In this document: one piece after another, positions 7,240-17,268 of the stretch | How the letters are laid out: each line of letters begins with the position of its first letter | Position numbering within the stretch: the first letter of the stretch is position 1 | Origin: Bradyrhizobium manausense | Lineage (GTDB): Bacteria > Pseudomonadota > Alphaproteobacteria > Rhizobiales > Xanthobacteraceae | Direction: 5' to 3' | Assembly (NCBI RefSeq): GCF_018130615.1 | Contig: NZ_JAFCKB010000014.1 | Coordinates: 1 to 64,000 of the forward strand | DNA length: 64,000 nt | Made by a program: the position numbers and the translations under genes | The notes under the pieces: generated by a model | What the model was told of the DNA's origin: nothing | Database searches by the model: none | The model's input: the letters and a program-made list of their open reading frames with translations, nothing else

Positions 7240-10200
7240 TCATGCCGCTCGGCGATCGAGCAGCCGGTGGAGCGGCGCATTGGGTTGGGTGAGGGCGTCC
7301 TCCAGCAGCGTGACGAGATCCTCCATCCAGGCGCCGACCACGCCGCCGTCGAGCAGCTCGCGCTTGTAATTGCATGAACCCGTAATTCCGTTCGGGCGCT
7401 CCTTCAGCATCAGCGACAGCCAGGTTTGGTCGACCGGCAGCACCGGCTGGCCTTCGCGCGCGACGTTTCCGATTGATCGCACCGTCACATTGGGCAGGTC
7501 GAGCGGCTGACGCAGCGGATTTTGCAGCGTGAAATAGACCTGGAGCAGCGAGGCCGGATCGATGCCTTCCTGCTCCAGATGATCGGCGAGGATGTTGAAC
7601 GGCAGCTCCTGCCGCGTATGCGCATCGAGCACGCTTTGGCGCACCCGGCCCAAGGCCTGCGTGAACGACAGATCCGGCGTGATTTGGCTGCGGACGATCA
7701 CGGTGTTCTCGAACGGGCCCACGATCCGCTCGGTGTCCGGCTGGGCGCGGTCGGCCATGGCGGTGGCGACCGCGATGTCGGTGCGTCCGGTCTGCGCCAG
7801 CAGCAGCGCCTTCAAGCCGGTGAGCAGACACATGAACAGCGTGGCGTTGTGCTGGCGCGCATAGGCCGTGAGGCGGGCGACCAGGTCGTGCTTCAGGCTG
7901 AGCGGATGATGGCCGCTCGATGCGCCCGGGCGGGCCTTGCCGTCAAACAGAGGAGCTGCACCGCGCAAATTCTCGGTCCAGTCGGCAGCCTGCCGGCGGG
8001 CCGCCTCGGTACCGCACCACCAGCGTTGCCAGCGTGCGACGTCGGAGAATGCGAGCGGCATCTTCGGCAAAGGCGCCGACGGATGGCCCATCAGCGCGGC
8101 GTAGCGGCTCGACAATTCCTCGAACAGCACGCCGATCGACCAGCCATCAGCAATGGCGTGATGCAGCGTCAGCAGCAAAATATGATCCTCGGCGTGAAGG
8201 CGCAGCAACCGTGCCCGCAGCAGCGGCGCCCGGGCGGCGTCGACCGGGGTATAAGTTTCCTGCGCAATCAGGAGCTCGATCTTCCTGCGCTCGAGCGCCC
8301 TGCGTCGCTTGTTGTTGTGGGGCAGCCCGTCACCGATGGTCTCGACGGTCAGGACAGGGCCTAACATGGCTGGCGCATCGATGCGGCTAACCGGTTCCTC
8401 GCCGTTCCAGCCGAACGCTGTCCGCAATGATTCATGGCGGCGCACGATGTCGTCGATCGCCTGCGCCAGCAGGCGTGGATCGATCGGACCCTCAAGGTGG
8501 AAGGCGAAGGGCAGGTTGAACAGCGGCAAGTCGGGCAGGTTCTGCTCGATCTGCATCATCTGCTCCTGCGCGATCGACAGCCTTGGAGCTCCAGTTTCGG
8601 ACAGGCGCGGGACGGCCGTCACAGGCTTTTGCAGTTTCGTGGCCACGGCCTCGTCGACCCGCTGGGCGAGTTCCTCGATCGTCGGCGCCTCGAAAATGGT
8701 CTTGATCGGCAGCGAGACCCCGAGCGCACGGGCAACGCGTGCCATCGCCTGGCCAGCCAACAGCGAATGGCCGCCAAGGTCGAAGAAATTGTCGGTGACA
8801 CCGAGGTTCTCGACCTTCAGCAGATCAATCCAGATGTCGGACAGCACCTTTTCGGTGAAGCGTCGCGCCGGCACGGCCGCCTCGGTCCCTGCGGCTTCGT
8901 GCTGCGCGGGCGCGAGCAGGGCGGAGCGATCGAGCTTGCCATGGGCATTCAGCGGCACCTGATCCAGGAACAGGAACGCCGACGGGATCGCATGGCCCGG
9001 CAGCCGGCTCTTGAGGAAGTCGCGCAGCTCGTTGGCGCTGGTCTGGCTGCCGGATTGGGCGACAATATGGGCGATCAGCCTGACATCGCCATTGGCATCG
9101 CGCCGCGGCTCGACGATGCCGGCGCGCACACTTTCGTGGTCGGCAAGCGCAGCCTCGATCTCCTTGAGCTCGACGCGGTAGCCGCGGACCTTGACCTGAA
9201 GGTCGGCGCGACCGAGGCATTCGATCGTCCCATCGGCGCGGCGCCGGGCGAGGTCACCGGTACGGTACAGCCGGTTGCCCTCTGCGCGCGCGAACGGATC
9301 GGGGATGAAGCGTTGCCGGCTCTGGGTGGGATCGTTGATATAGCCGCGCCCGACGCCGGCGCCCCCGATGCAGAGCTCGCCAACCACGTCGATCGGCTGC
9401 GGCTCCAGATGAGGACCGAGCACGTAGAGCTGGGTATTGGGCAGTGGCGCACCGACGGGAACGTTGATCGATGTTGCGGCGGGCGCCTTGGTCAACCGAT
9501 GCAGGGAGACGTCGTCGGAACATTCAGAAGCGCCATAGGCGTTGATCAGCGGCACCTTCGGGCAGCGGGCGAACCACGCGCGGCAAAGGTCGACCGGCAG
9601 CGGCTCGCCGGTCGAGATCAGAAGCCGTAGCTTGACAAAGGCGCGCTGCATGGGCGCCTCGTCGAGGCGTTCGAGGATCACGCGGAGCAACGAGGGCACG
9701 ATCTCGAGGACCGTGATTCCCTCGCGTTCGATCTCCCGCGCCAGCAGCATCGGGTCCTGCACGACCGAATTGCCGCAGACATGGACGCGTGCGCCGGCCA
9801 TGGGACCGGCAAGGAACTGCCAGACCGAGATGACAAAGCTCTGCGGCGCGGTCTGCGCGATCACGTCCTTAGGCGTGAGGCCCAGCTCGGAAATGAGCGA
9901 TGCCAGATGGTTCGACAGCCCGCGTTGTTCGATCATGACACCCTTCGGCGCACCGGAGGAGCCGGACGTGTAGATGAGATAGGCGAGGCTCGAACTCGCG
10001 CGCCGCACCGCGCGCACCGGCCTGACCGAGTCCCGCGCCAGCGCATCCTTGATCTCGGCGACCTGGATGCGCGCAACCAGCGGCTCGAGCAGTGCGTCGA
10101 CCATGGCGGCCTGCATGCGCCCCGTCAGCAGTACGGTTGCGCAGCTCGATCCGAGGATGGTTGCGAGCCGTGCCGGTGGCTGCTCGGGATCGAGGTTCAG

Positions 10201-13200
10201 GAAGGCCGCGCCGGCGCGCCGCACTCCAATCATCGCGGCGAGCAGGTCGGGGCCGCGATCCGCCAGCAGTGCGACCACCGCCTCCGCGCCAACGCCTTCG
10301 CGGGTAAGCCAGCGCGCGATCGCCTGGCTCCGGCGTGCCAGCTCGCGATAGCTCAGGGCGAGATGTCCATCGGATACGGCAATGGCATTCGGCGTCTTCT
10401 TTGCTTGCCGCTCAAAGCGTTCGCAGAGATTGCCGCGCGTGGTGAAATTGGCCGTCCGGCCTTTCGCGGGCAAGTTCCGGCGTTCCGCGTCCGTCAGCAG
10501 CGGCAGGCGCGAGATGCGCTGCTCGGGATTGGCGATGACCGCCTTGAGCAGGGTTTTGAATTGAGCGGCCATGCCCTCGATCGTCACCGCGTCGAACAGA
10601 TCGCTGGCGTATTCGAAGAAGCCGGTGAAGCGGCCCTCGGCCTCGACCAGCTCGAGCGTGATGTCGAAGCGCGCGACTCTTGGGTCGACCTCCAGCCGGC
10701 GTGTCGACAGGCCGGAGAACCGCGCGGCCTCGATCGAGGCGTTCTGGAGGATGAACATGATCCGGAACAACGGATTGCCATCCGTCCTTCGTGCGATCTG
10801 CAACACGCGGAGGACTTCCTCGATCGGAAGGTCCTGGTTGCGAAAGGCATCGAGCGTGACCTGGCGCACCCGCCGCAGCATTTCGCCGAAGGTCGGATCA
10901 CCGCCAAAATCGTTGCGCAGGATCAGCGTGTTGGCAAACAGTCCGATCAGGCGCTCGCTTTCGATCTGGTTGCGGTTTGCGATCAACGATCCTGTCGCGA
11001 CGTCCTCATGCCCGGTATGACGGAACAGCAGACACTGGAACACCGCGAGCAGCGTCATGAAGGGCGTCACGCCCTGATCCTGGCTCAGCGCGCGAATGCC
11101 GGCCGAAAGCGGCTTGGAGAATTCGAAATAATGACGAGCGCCGTGGCCGCTCCAGACCTCTGGCCTCGGCCGGTCGGTCCGCAGCGGCAGCGTGGTGACG
11201 CCGTCGAGCTGCGCCCGCCAGTAATCGAGCTGCTCCTTCGCTGCGGGAGATTGCGCCCAGCTCTGCTGCCACCGCGCAAAGTCGCGATATTGGAAGCTGG
11301 GTGAGGGCAGCTCCGCCGCGCTTTGCTTGCGCGGCCCGGAATACGCTGCGGCGAGCGCCTCCCAGAACAGCCGCTGCGACCAGCCATCGGTGACGAGATG
11401 ATGGACGTTGACCACCAGCGCATGGCTTGATTTGTCGAACGAGAGCAGCGTGACCTTCAACGGCGGCTCGCGGGCGAGATCGAACGGATATTGCGCGAGC
11501 TTCAGCGCCTCGCGCCTGACGACCGCCGGCAGCCGGTGCGCAGGACAGGGTTCGAGCTTGATGCGCTCGAACCGCGGCAGCGTCTGAAGCACGCGTTGCA
11601 CAGGCTCGCCCTCGCGTTCGACGAAGACCGAGCGCAGAGCTTCCTGGTTTGTGCAGATCGACGCGAGGCTCGCGCGTAGCGCTGCGACGTCGACCACGCC
11701 CTTGAGCAGAGCGACCTCGACGACATTGTAATTGTAGCGCGTCTGGTCCAGACGTGAGAGCACATACATCCGCTGCTGCTGGAACGATAGCGGCGCGTCT
11801 TCCCCGGAAGTCGTCTGGCGCCACGCCGGCAGCATCGGATCGCGATGCGTCGTGGCCTCGATCCGGGCCGCCAGGGCCCTGACCGTGGCGCAATCAAAGA
11901 TGTCCTCGAAGGAGAAGTCAACGTTGAAGCGCTCGCGCAGGCGCGAACGCATCTGCGTCGCCGCGAGCGAATCCGCGCCGAGTGCAAACACGTCCTGATC
12001 GACGCCTACTCTCGGAAGCTCGAGCAGATTGGACCAGATCTCCGCGAGCTGGGCCTCCAGCGCGTTGCCCGGCTGCTGCTTCTCGTCGTCGCCATGTTCC
12101 GTTGAAATCAGCGCGGCCAGCGCGTTGCGCTTGACCTTGCCGCTGGCGCCCTTCGGCAGCGCGGCGACGCTGCCGATCAGGCTCGGAACCTTATAGGCGG
12201 CAAGACGTTTGCGCGCGAACTGGCGCAGTTGGTCGGAGGTCGCCCCGGAATCGGAACGCAGCACCACGACGGCGGCGACGTTCTCGCCGAGCTTTGTGTG
12301 GGGAACGGCGAAGACCCCGGCTTCCAGCACCGCCGGGTGGGTCAGCAGCACCTCTTCCACCTCCAGCGGCGACACCTTCTGCCCGCCGCGGTTGATGACG
12401 TCCTTGATGCGGCCGACGATGAAGAGATAGCCGTCGGCATCGAGATAGCCGAGATCTCCGGTCCGGAACCAGCCATTGCGGAACGCGGCCTGCGTCGCAG
12501 CCTCGTCGTTGTGATAGCCACGGCTCATGTTCGGCCCGCGCAGCATGATCTCGCCACGCTCGCCGCTTGCAAGCGCGCGGCCGGTCTCGTCCATGATCGC
12601 GATCTCGGGACCCGCGGCGCGGCCGACCGAGCCGATCTTGCGCAGCTCGAACGGATTGGCTGCGATCTGCGAGGCCGCTTCGGTCATCCCGTAAGTTTCG
12701 AGCACGGGGACGCCGAACGTCGTCTCCAGTCCGTTCAGGATCGCGGGTGCCAGCGAGGCCGAGGCAGAGCGGATCACGCGCAGCGATGACGATCGGACGC
12801 GGTCGGGGTCGGCTTCGGCCGCTGTCAGCAGCGCGCGATGAATGGTCGGCACGGCCGTGTACCAGGTTGGTTGCAGATCCCGCATCCAGCCGAAGAAGGA
12901 CGGCGCGTCGAAACCATTGGTGCAGATCACGCTGGAGCCCGCCGCGAGTGCGGTCAGAAGGCCGGAGATCAATCCATGGGCGTGAAACAGCGGCAGCGCG
13001 TTGAGCAGGCGATCATGCGGAACGAGTGACAGCACGCGACCGGCATTTTGTGCGGAGAGACACACATTGCGGTGCGTCAGCGGCACCATCTTCGGCCGTG
13101 CCGCCGTGCCCGACGTCAGCAGGATGAACGCATCGTCCTCGGCGCTCGCGCCGCCATTCGTGCTGGCCGGACCGATCGTCGGGCCAGTGAATTCGCAGCC

Positions 13201-13668
13201 GCCGAGATCCGTCTGCGGCCCCGGCACGAAGTCGATCACAGCGATATCGAGCGTCTTGGCGACGTCGCGGCTTGCTGAGTTCATGTCGGCCCGCGTCACG
13301 AGCGCCGTCAGCTTCAATTCGCTGAAATAGCGTTGCAGTTCGTCCGCCGTCAGATCGGGATTGACGGGGACGCAGGCACAGGCCGAGGCAACCGCGATCA
13401 GAGCCAGCGCGCTGTCGGCTCCTCGCGGCAGCGCAACAGCGATCCGGTCGGAAGATGCAATGCCGAGCCCGCGCAGCGTTTGGACGAGATGTTCGATCCT
13501 GGCGCCGAGCGCGCCATAGTTGAGCGGCGGCCGGCCGGGGGCGAGCAGAGCGGGCGCCGTCGGCGTCGTTCGGGCGTGGAAGGCGAGAAGGCGGCCGACA
13601 GTAACGGCTTCGGCGCCGAGGCCGTCCGATCCCTCTTGCTCCCGGGATGCAATCCCCGACAATGCCAT
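7240..13668 (-). CDS. Nonribosomal peptide synthetase, CoA-ligase-like/PCP/C/A/PCP/C
   Basis: This protein of about 2,142 residues is counted here from ATG 13668; a TTG start at 13701 adds 11. Domains in order are: an acyl-CoA-ligase-like adenylation domain (about 20-520, LLTSGTAARPKMVPLTHRN, YGMTEA); carrier 1 (Ser567 in LGADSLAA); condensation 1 (HHLVTDG at 756-762); an amino-acid-type adenylation domain (about 1090-1580, YTSGSSGAPKG, RTGDLARR); carrier 2 (Ser1635 in DLGGHSLL); and condensation 2 (HHAIADG at 1836-1842) at the very end. There is no thioesterase or reductase. A carboxylic acid would be loaded first, joined to one building block, then passed to a free amine or alcohol by the last C domain. 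In the second A domain the usual core Asp (GrsA Asp235) is Val1279, so the substrate is probably not an ordinary alpha-amino acid. Confidence 0.9.
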   Translation of the reverse strand: MALSGIASREQEGSDGLGAEAVTVGRLLAFHARTTPTAPALLAPGRPPLNYGALGARIEHLVQTLRGLGIASSDRIAVALPRGADSALALIAVASACACVPVNPDLTADELQRYFSELKLTALVTRADMNSASRDVAKTLDIAVIDFVPGPQTDLGGCEFTGPTIGPASTNGGASAEDDAFILLTSGTAARPKMVPLTHRNVCLSAQNAGRVLSLVPHDRLLNALPLFHAHGLISGLLTALAAGSSVICTNGFDAPSFFGWMRDLQPTWYTAVPTIHRALLTAAEADPDRVRSSSLRVIRSASASLAPAILNGLETTFGVPVLETYGMTEAASQIAANPFELRKIGSVGRAAGPEIAIMDETGRALASGERGEIMLRGPNMSRGYHNDEAATQAAFRNGWFRTGDLGYLDADGYLFIVGRIKDVINRGGQKVSPLEVEEVLLTHPAVLEAGVFAVPHTKLGENVAAVVVLRSDSGATSDQLRQFARKRLAAYKVPSLIGSVAALPKGASGKVKRNALAALISTEHGDDEKQQPGNALEAQLAEIWSNLLELPRVGVDQDVFALGADSLAATQMRSRLRERFNVDFSFEDIFDCATVRALAARIEATTHRDPMLPAWRQTTSGEDAPLSFQQQRMYVLSRLDQTRYNYNVVEVALLKGVVDVAALRASLASICTNQEALRSVFVEREGEPVQRVLQTLPRFERIKLEPCPAHRLPAVVRREALKLAQYPFDLAREPPLKVTLLSFDKSSHALVVNVHHLVTDGWSQRLFWEALAAAYSGPRKQSAAELPSPSFQYRDFARWQQSWAQSPAAKEQLDYWRAQLDGVTTLPLRTDRPRPEVWSGHGARHYFEFSKPLSAGIRALSQDQGVTPFMTLLAVFQCLLFRHTGHEDVATGSLIANRNQIESERLIGLFANTLILRNDFGGDPTFGEMLRRVRQVTLDAFRNQDLPIEEVLRVLQIARRTDGNPLFRIMFILQNASIEAARFSGLSTRRLEVDPRVARFDITLELVEAEGRFTGFFEYASDLFDAVTIEGMAAQFKTLLKAVIANPEQRISRLPLLTDAERRNLPAKGRTANFTTRGNLCERFERQAKKTPNAIAVSDGHLALSYRELARRSQAIARWLTREGVGAEAVVALLADRGPDLLAAMIGVRRAGAAFLNLDPEQPPARLATILGSSCATVLLTGRMQAAMVDALLEPLVARIQVAEIKDALARDSVRPVRAVRRASSSLAYLIYTSGSSGAPKGVMIEQRGLSNHLASLISELGLTPKDVIAQTAPQSFVISVWQFLAGPMAGARVHVCGNSVVQDPMLLAREIEREGITVLEIVPSLLRVILERLDEAPMQRAFVKLRLLISTGEPLPVDLCRAWFARCPKVPLINAYGASECSDDVSLHRLTKAPAATSINVPVGAPLPNTQLYVLGPHLEPQPIDVVGELCIGGAGVGRGYINDPTQSRQRFIPDPFARAEGNRLYRTGDLARRRADGTIECLGRADLQVKVRGYRVELKEIEAALADHESVRAGIVEPRRDANGDVRLIAHIVAQSGSQTSANELRDFLKSRLPGHAIPSAFLFLDQVPLNAHGKLDRSALLAPAQHEAAGTEAAVPARRFTEKVLSDIWIDLLKVENLGVTDNFFDLGGHSLLAGQAMARVARALGVSLPIKTIFEAPTIEELAQRVDEAVATKLQKPVTAVPRLSETGAPRLSIAQEQMMQIEQNLPDLPLFNLPFAFHLEGPIDPRLLAQAIDDIVRRHESLRTAFGWNGEEPVSRIDAPAMLGPVLTVETIGDGLPHNNKRRRALERRKIELLIAQETYTPVDAARAPLLRARLLRLHAEDHILLLTLHHAIADGWSIGVLFEELSSRYAALMGHPSAPLPKMPLAFSDVARWQRWWCGTEAARRQAADWTENLRGAAPLFDGKARPGASSGHHPLSLKHDLVARLTAYARQHNATLFMCLLTGLKALLLAQTGRTDIAVATAMADRAQPDTERIVGPFENTVIVRSQITPDLSFTQALGRVRQSVLDAHTRQELPFNILADHLEQEGIDPASLLQVYFTLQNPLRQPLDLPNVTVRSIGNVAREGQPVLPVDQTWLSLMLKERPNGITGSCNYKRELLDGGVVGAWMEDLVTLLEDALTQPNAPLHRLLDRRAA

Positions 13669-13785
13669 TCCTTTTTGATCCGATTGGGCTATTCTTCCCA
13701 AGAGTTAGGGAATGCGTCCAGTCCGAGGTGAAGTTTGGGCCCCAAAATCTGTGGTTGAGGGACCTTAAGCCCTTCGACGGAGAGA

Positions 13786-16700
13786 GTGTCGGGCGGGATC
13801 ACCATGCTGGAGAAAGAGGCCGAGACGGAAGTCGGATTGAAGCGCTGGCTCGAAGGCGTCGGTCTTGGCCACTACACCGACCTTTTCGCGCAGCACCGCC
13901 TCGATCTGGACGTCATGGGGGACCTGACCGAGGCGGATCTTGCCGAGCTCGGACTGCCGCTCGGCGATCGCAAGCGGCTGCAGCGAGCGATGGCCGCGCT
14001 GTTTCAGGCCGAGACGGCGGAGGCGCCGGTCGCACCCGCGCGCCCGCCGGCTCGTACCGAGGTCGGCGCCGAGCGGCGTCAGCTCACCACCATGTTCTGC
14101 GACATGGTGGACTCCACCGCGCTCTCGGCCCAGTTCGACCCCGAAGACGTGCGCGACATGATCGCGAGCTTCCGCGAAACCTGCGTGCGCGTGGTCAAGC
14201 ATTACGAAGGCTTTGCCGCCCGCTTCGTCGGCGACGGCATTCTGGTCTATTTCGGCTATCCGACCGCGCATGAGGACGATGCCGAACGCTCGGTGCGCGC
14301 CGGGCTCGAGATCGTGCGGGTGCTCTCGACGGCGCGCGCGATCGAGCCGCGCGGTGCGCTCAGCCATGCTCCCGCCGTTCGCATCGGAATCGCGACCGGC
14401 CTCGTCGTGGTCGGCGACCTCGTCGGCCATGGCACGGAAGAACGCGATTCCGCGGTCGGCGAGACCGTCAATCTTGCCGCGCGTCTGCAGGCGCTGGCGC
14501 CGCCCAACGGCGTGGTGATCTCCGCCTCGACGCAGTCGCTTCTGAAGGGCAAGTTCGACTATCGCAATCTCGGCGCCCATGCGCTGAAGGGCATCTCGGA
14601 GAAGGCCCAGGCCTGGCACGTCGTGCGGGCCACGCGCGTGGAGACCCGCTTTGCCGCTGCCATGGGCACGCGGCTGACCCCGCTCGTCAATCGCGAGGAG
14701 GAAATCGCGCTGCTGATGGGGCGCTGGCAGCAGGTCAAGGACGGCGACGGCCAGGTCGTCGTCAAGTTCGGCGAGCCCGGCATCGGCAAGTCGCGCATCA
14801 TCCAGGAGATTTTTGAGCGGATTTCGGGCGACCGGCACGGGCAGGTCTCGTTCCAGTGTTCGCCCTACTACACCTCGACGGCCTTCTATCCGTTCGTCGA
14901 GCAGCTCAAATTCTCGCTCGGCCTCGACCGCGAAGATGCGTCCGCGTTGTCGTTGGCGAGCCTGGAGACGGCGATTGCTGCGGCCCACGGCGATATCGAG
15001 CAGGTGGCGCCGCTGTTTGCTGCCCTGTTGTCGATCCCAACCGGGGAGCGCTATCCGCCGCTCGATCTGTCGCCGCAACAGCAAAAGGACGCGACTGTCG
15101 CGGCGCTGGTCAATCACTTCCTGGGCCTCGCGCGCGAGATGCCGCTGGTGATGGCCTTTGAGGATCTGCACTGGATCGATCCGACCTCCCGCGAGGTGGT
15201 CGATCTCCTGGTCGACCGGGTGCAGAACCGGCCGATCCTTGCCATCATCACCGCGCGCTCCGAATTCCAGCCGAGCTGGAACGCGCATTCGCATATCACC
15301 ACGCTGGTGCTGAACAGGCTCAGCCGGCCGTTGCGCACGACGCTGGTCGAGCGCGTTGCCGGCAGAGAGCTTCCCAAGGAGGTCGTCGAGGAGATCATCG
15401 TCAAGACCGATGGCGTGCCGCTGTTCCTGGAGGAGTTGACCAAAACGGTCCTTGAATCCAATCTCCTGACCGAGCGTCACGGGCGTTACGTGCTGTCGGG
15501 TCCGTGGCGGCAGCTCGCGATCCCGGCGACGCTGACGGACTCGCTGATGGCGCGGCTCGACCGGATGGGGCCGTTCAAGCGGATTGCGCAGATCGGCGCC
15601 ACCATCGGCCGCGAGTTCTCCTACGAGACCCTGCACGCGGTCGCGAGCACGCCGGCGGAGCAGATCGAGGCGGCGCTGACGCATCTGGAGGAGGCGGGGC
15701 TGATCATGCGCCGCGGCCATCCGCCTGACGCGCTCTACTCCTTCAAGCATGTGATGATCCAGAACGCGGCGCATGCAAGCCTGTTGCACAGCGAGCGTCG
15801 CAAGCTGCATGCCAGCATCGCCCAGGTGCTTTCCGAGATGTATCCGGAGAAGACCGAGCGCGAGCCGGAGCTGCTCGCTTATCATCTCACCGAATCCGGT
15901 CAGAGCGAGGGCGCGGCGAGCTTCTGGCTCAAGGCCGGCAAGCAGGCGGCGAGGAGCGGCGCTAACCTGGAGGCGATCGGCCATCTGCGCCGGGGCTTGA
16001 GCGTGGTGCAGGCCAATGCGCGCATGCAGGGGGCCGACGAGATGGAGCTGGAGCTGCGCATTGCACTCGGCAATGCGTTGATCGCCGCCAAGGGCTACGC
16101 CGTGCAGGAGGTCGAGGAGAACTACATCCGCGCCCTCGAGCTTGGCCAGCAGCTCGACGACGACGAGAAGGCCTTTGCCGCCACCCGTGGGCTCTGGGTC
16201 TGCCATTTCATCCGCGCCGACCTCACCCGCGCGCACGATCTCAGCGTCGAGCTGTTGAAGTTCGCCAAGCGCGAACGACTGAACGAGCGGGCGGAGCCCG
16301 CGCAGCAGACCGGCTATCTGATCGAGGCGCACCGCTCGATCGCGATGACGATGCTCTATCGCGGGCGCTTCGCGGCCGCGCAGCATCATCTGCACCGCTG
16401 CATCGATCTCTACAGTCCCGATCTGCACTCCGATTTGATGGAGCGTCACGGCACCGATCCCGGCGTCGTCTCGCTGTCCTATCTCGGCTACCTTCTCTGG
16501 TTCCTCGGCCAGCCCGATGCGGCGCGCCAGCACAGCGAGCAGGCGATCCAGCATGCGGAGAAGATCCGCCATCCCTTCTCGCTTGCCTTCGCCTTGGTGT
16601 TCGGCGCCTATCTCTGCCAGCACTTGCGCGATATCGAGGGCACGCGCGATCATGCCAACCGCGCCATGATTATCGCCACCGAGCACAATTTCCTGCACTG

Positions 16701-17268
16701 GAAGCAGCAGGCCACGATCCTGCGCGGCTGGGCGCTTGCGCAGCTCGGCGAGGCCGAAGAGGGCATCAGCCAGATGCGCTCCGGCCTCGACGAATACGAG
16801 GCAATGGATTCCTGGCTTGCCGGCTGCTGGTTCCGCTGCCTGCTCGCGGAAGCCTATGCCAAGGTTGGCATGCGCGATGCCGCCCTGCGCGCACTGGATG
16901 GTGCGCTGGCGACCGCGAGACGGACCGGCGATCACTCCTACCTTGCCGAGGTCTATCGCCTGCAGGGTGAGATCACTTTGTCGGACGGCAATCCGGCTTC
17001 GGTGCAGGATGCCGAAGATTTGTTCGCCCTGTCGCTGGAGACGGCGCGCAAGCAGGGCGCGTTGTCCTGGGAGCTCAGGACCGCTATCAGCCTTGCGCGT
17101 CTGTCGCATGAGGCCGGCAAGCGCGAGCATGCGAGCCTTCTGCTCCTGCCGATCGTCGGCAAGTTCAACGAGGGCTTCCTGACGCCGGACCTGAAGCTCG
17201 CCATGCAGCTCGTGCACGAGCTCGGTGGCGACACACCCGCTCGTCCGCAGGCCGATCCGGTGAAATGA
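13786..17268 (+). CDS. Class III nucleotidyl cyclase with SAM, AAA-ATPase and TPR domains
   Basis: The 1,160-residue multidomain signalling protein has: a SAM domain (about 14-75); a class III cyclase domain (about 97-275, metal Asp residues in MFCDMVDST and FVGDGILVYFG, Asn and Arg in ETVNLAARL); a P-loop ATPase of the AAA/STAND type (Walker A GEPGIGKSR near 328, Walker B-like VMAFEDLHWID); and a long TPR-like helical region to the C-terminus. The substrate-selecting Lys that usually precedes FxGDG is Arg here, so nucleotide preference is uncertain. GTG 13786 follows GGAGA closely; ATG 13804 is an alternative. It diverges from the NRPS gene across 117 bases and overlaps the methyltransferase gene by four bases. 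Confidence 0.87.
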   Translation: MSGGITMLEKEAETEVGLKRWLEGVGLGHYTDLFAQHRLDLDVMGDLTEADLAELGLPLGDRKRLQRAMAALFQAETAEAPVAPARPPARTEVGAERRQLTTMFCDMVDSTALSAQFDPEDVRDMIASFRETCVRVVKHYEGFAARFVGDGILVYFGYPTAHEDDAERSVRAGLEIVRVLSTARAIEPRGALSHAPAVRIGIATGLVVVGDLVGHGTEERDSAVGETVNLAARLQALAPPNGVVISASTQSLLKGKFDYRNLGAHALKGISEKAQAWHVVRATRVETRFAAAMGTRLTPLVNREEEIALLMGRWQQVKDGDGQVVVKFGEPGIGKSRIIQEIFERISGDRHGQVSFQCSPYYTSTAFYPFVEQLKFSLGLDREDASALSLASLETAIAAAHGDIEQVAPLFAALLSIPTGERYPPLDLSPQQQKDATVAALVNHFLGLAREMPLVMAFEDLHWIDPTSREVVDLLVDRVQNRPILAIITARSEFQPSWNAHSHITTLVLNRLSRPLRTTLVERVAGRELPKEVVEEIIVKTDGVPLFLEELTKTVLESNLLTERHGRYVLSGPWRQLAIPATLTDSLMARLDRMGPFKRIAQIGATIGREFSYETLHAVASTPAEQIEAALTHLEEAGLIMRRGHPPDALYSFKHVMIQNAAHASLLHSERRKLHASIAQVLSEMYPEKTEREPELLAYHLTESGQSEGAASFWLKAGKQAARSGANLEAIGHLRRGLSVVQANARMQGADEMELELRIALGNALIAAKGYAVQEVEENYIRALELGQQLDDDEKAFAATRGLWVCHFIRADLTRAHDLSVELLKFAKRERLNERAEPAQQTGYLIEAHRSIAMTMLYRGRFAAAQHHLHRCIDLYSPDLHSDLMERHGTDPGVVSLSYLGYLLWFLGQPDAARQHSEQAIQHAEKIRHPFSLAFALVFGAYLCQHLRDIEGTRDHANRAMIIATEHNFLHWKQQATILRGWALAQLGEAEEGISQMRSGLDEYEAMDSWLAGCWFRCLLAEAYAKVGMRDAALRALDGALATARRTGDHSYLAEVYRLQGEITLSDGNPASVQDAEDLFALSLETARKQGALSWELRTAISLARLSHEAGKREHASLLLLPIVGKFNEGFLTPDLKLAMQLVHELGGDTPARPQADPVK

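Noticed and set aside
13734-13746. Short perfect palindrome TTTGGGCCCCAAA in the NRPS/cyclase divergent region
   Set aside because: Too short and too simple to assign as an operator without conservation data.
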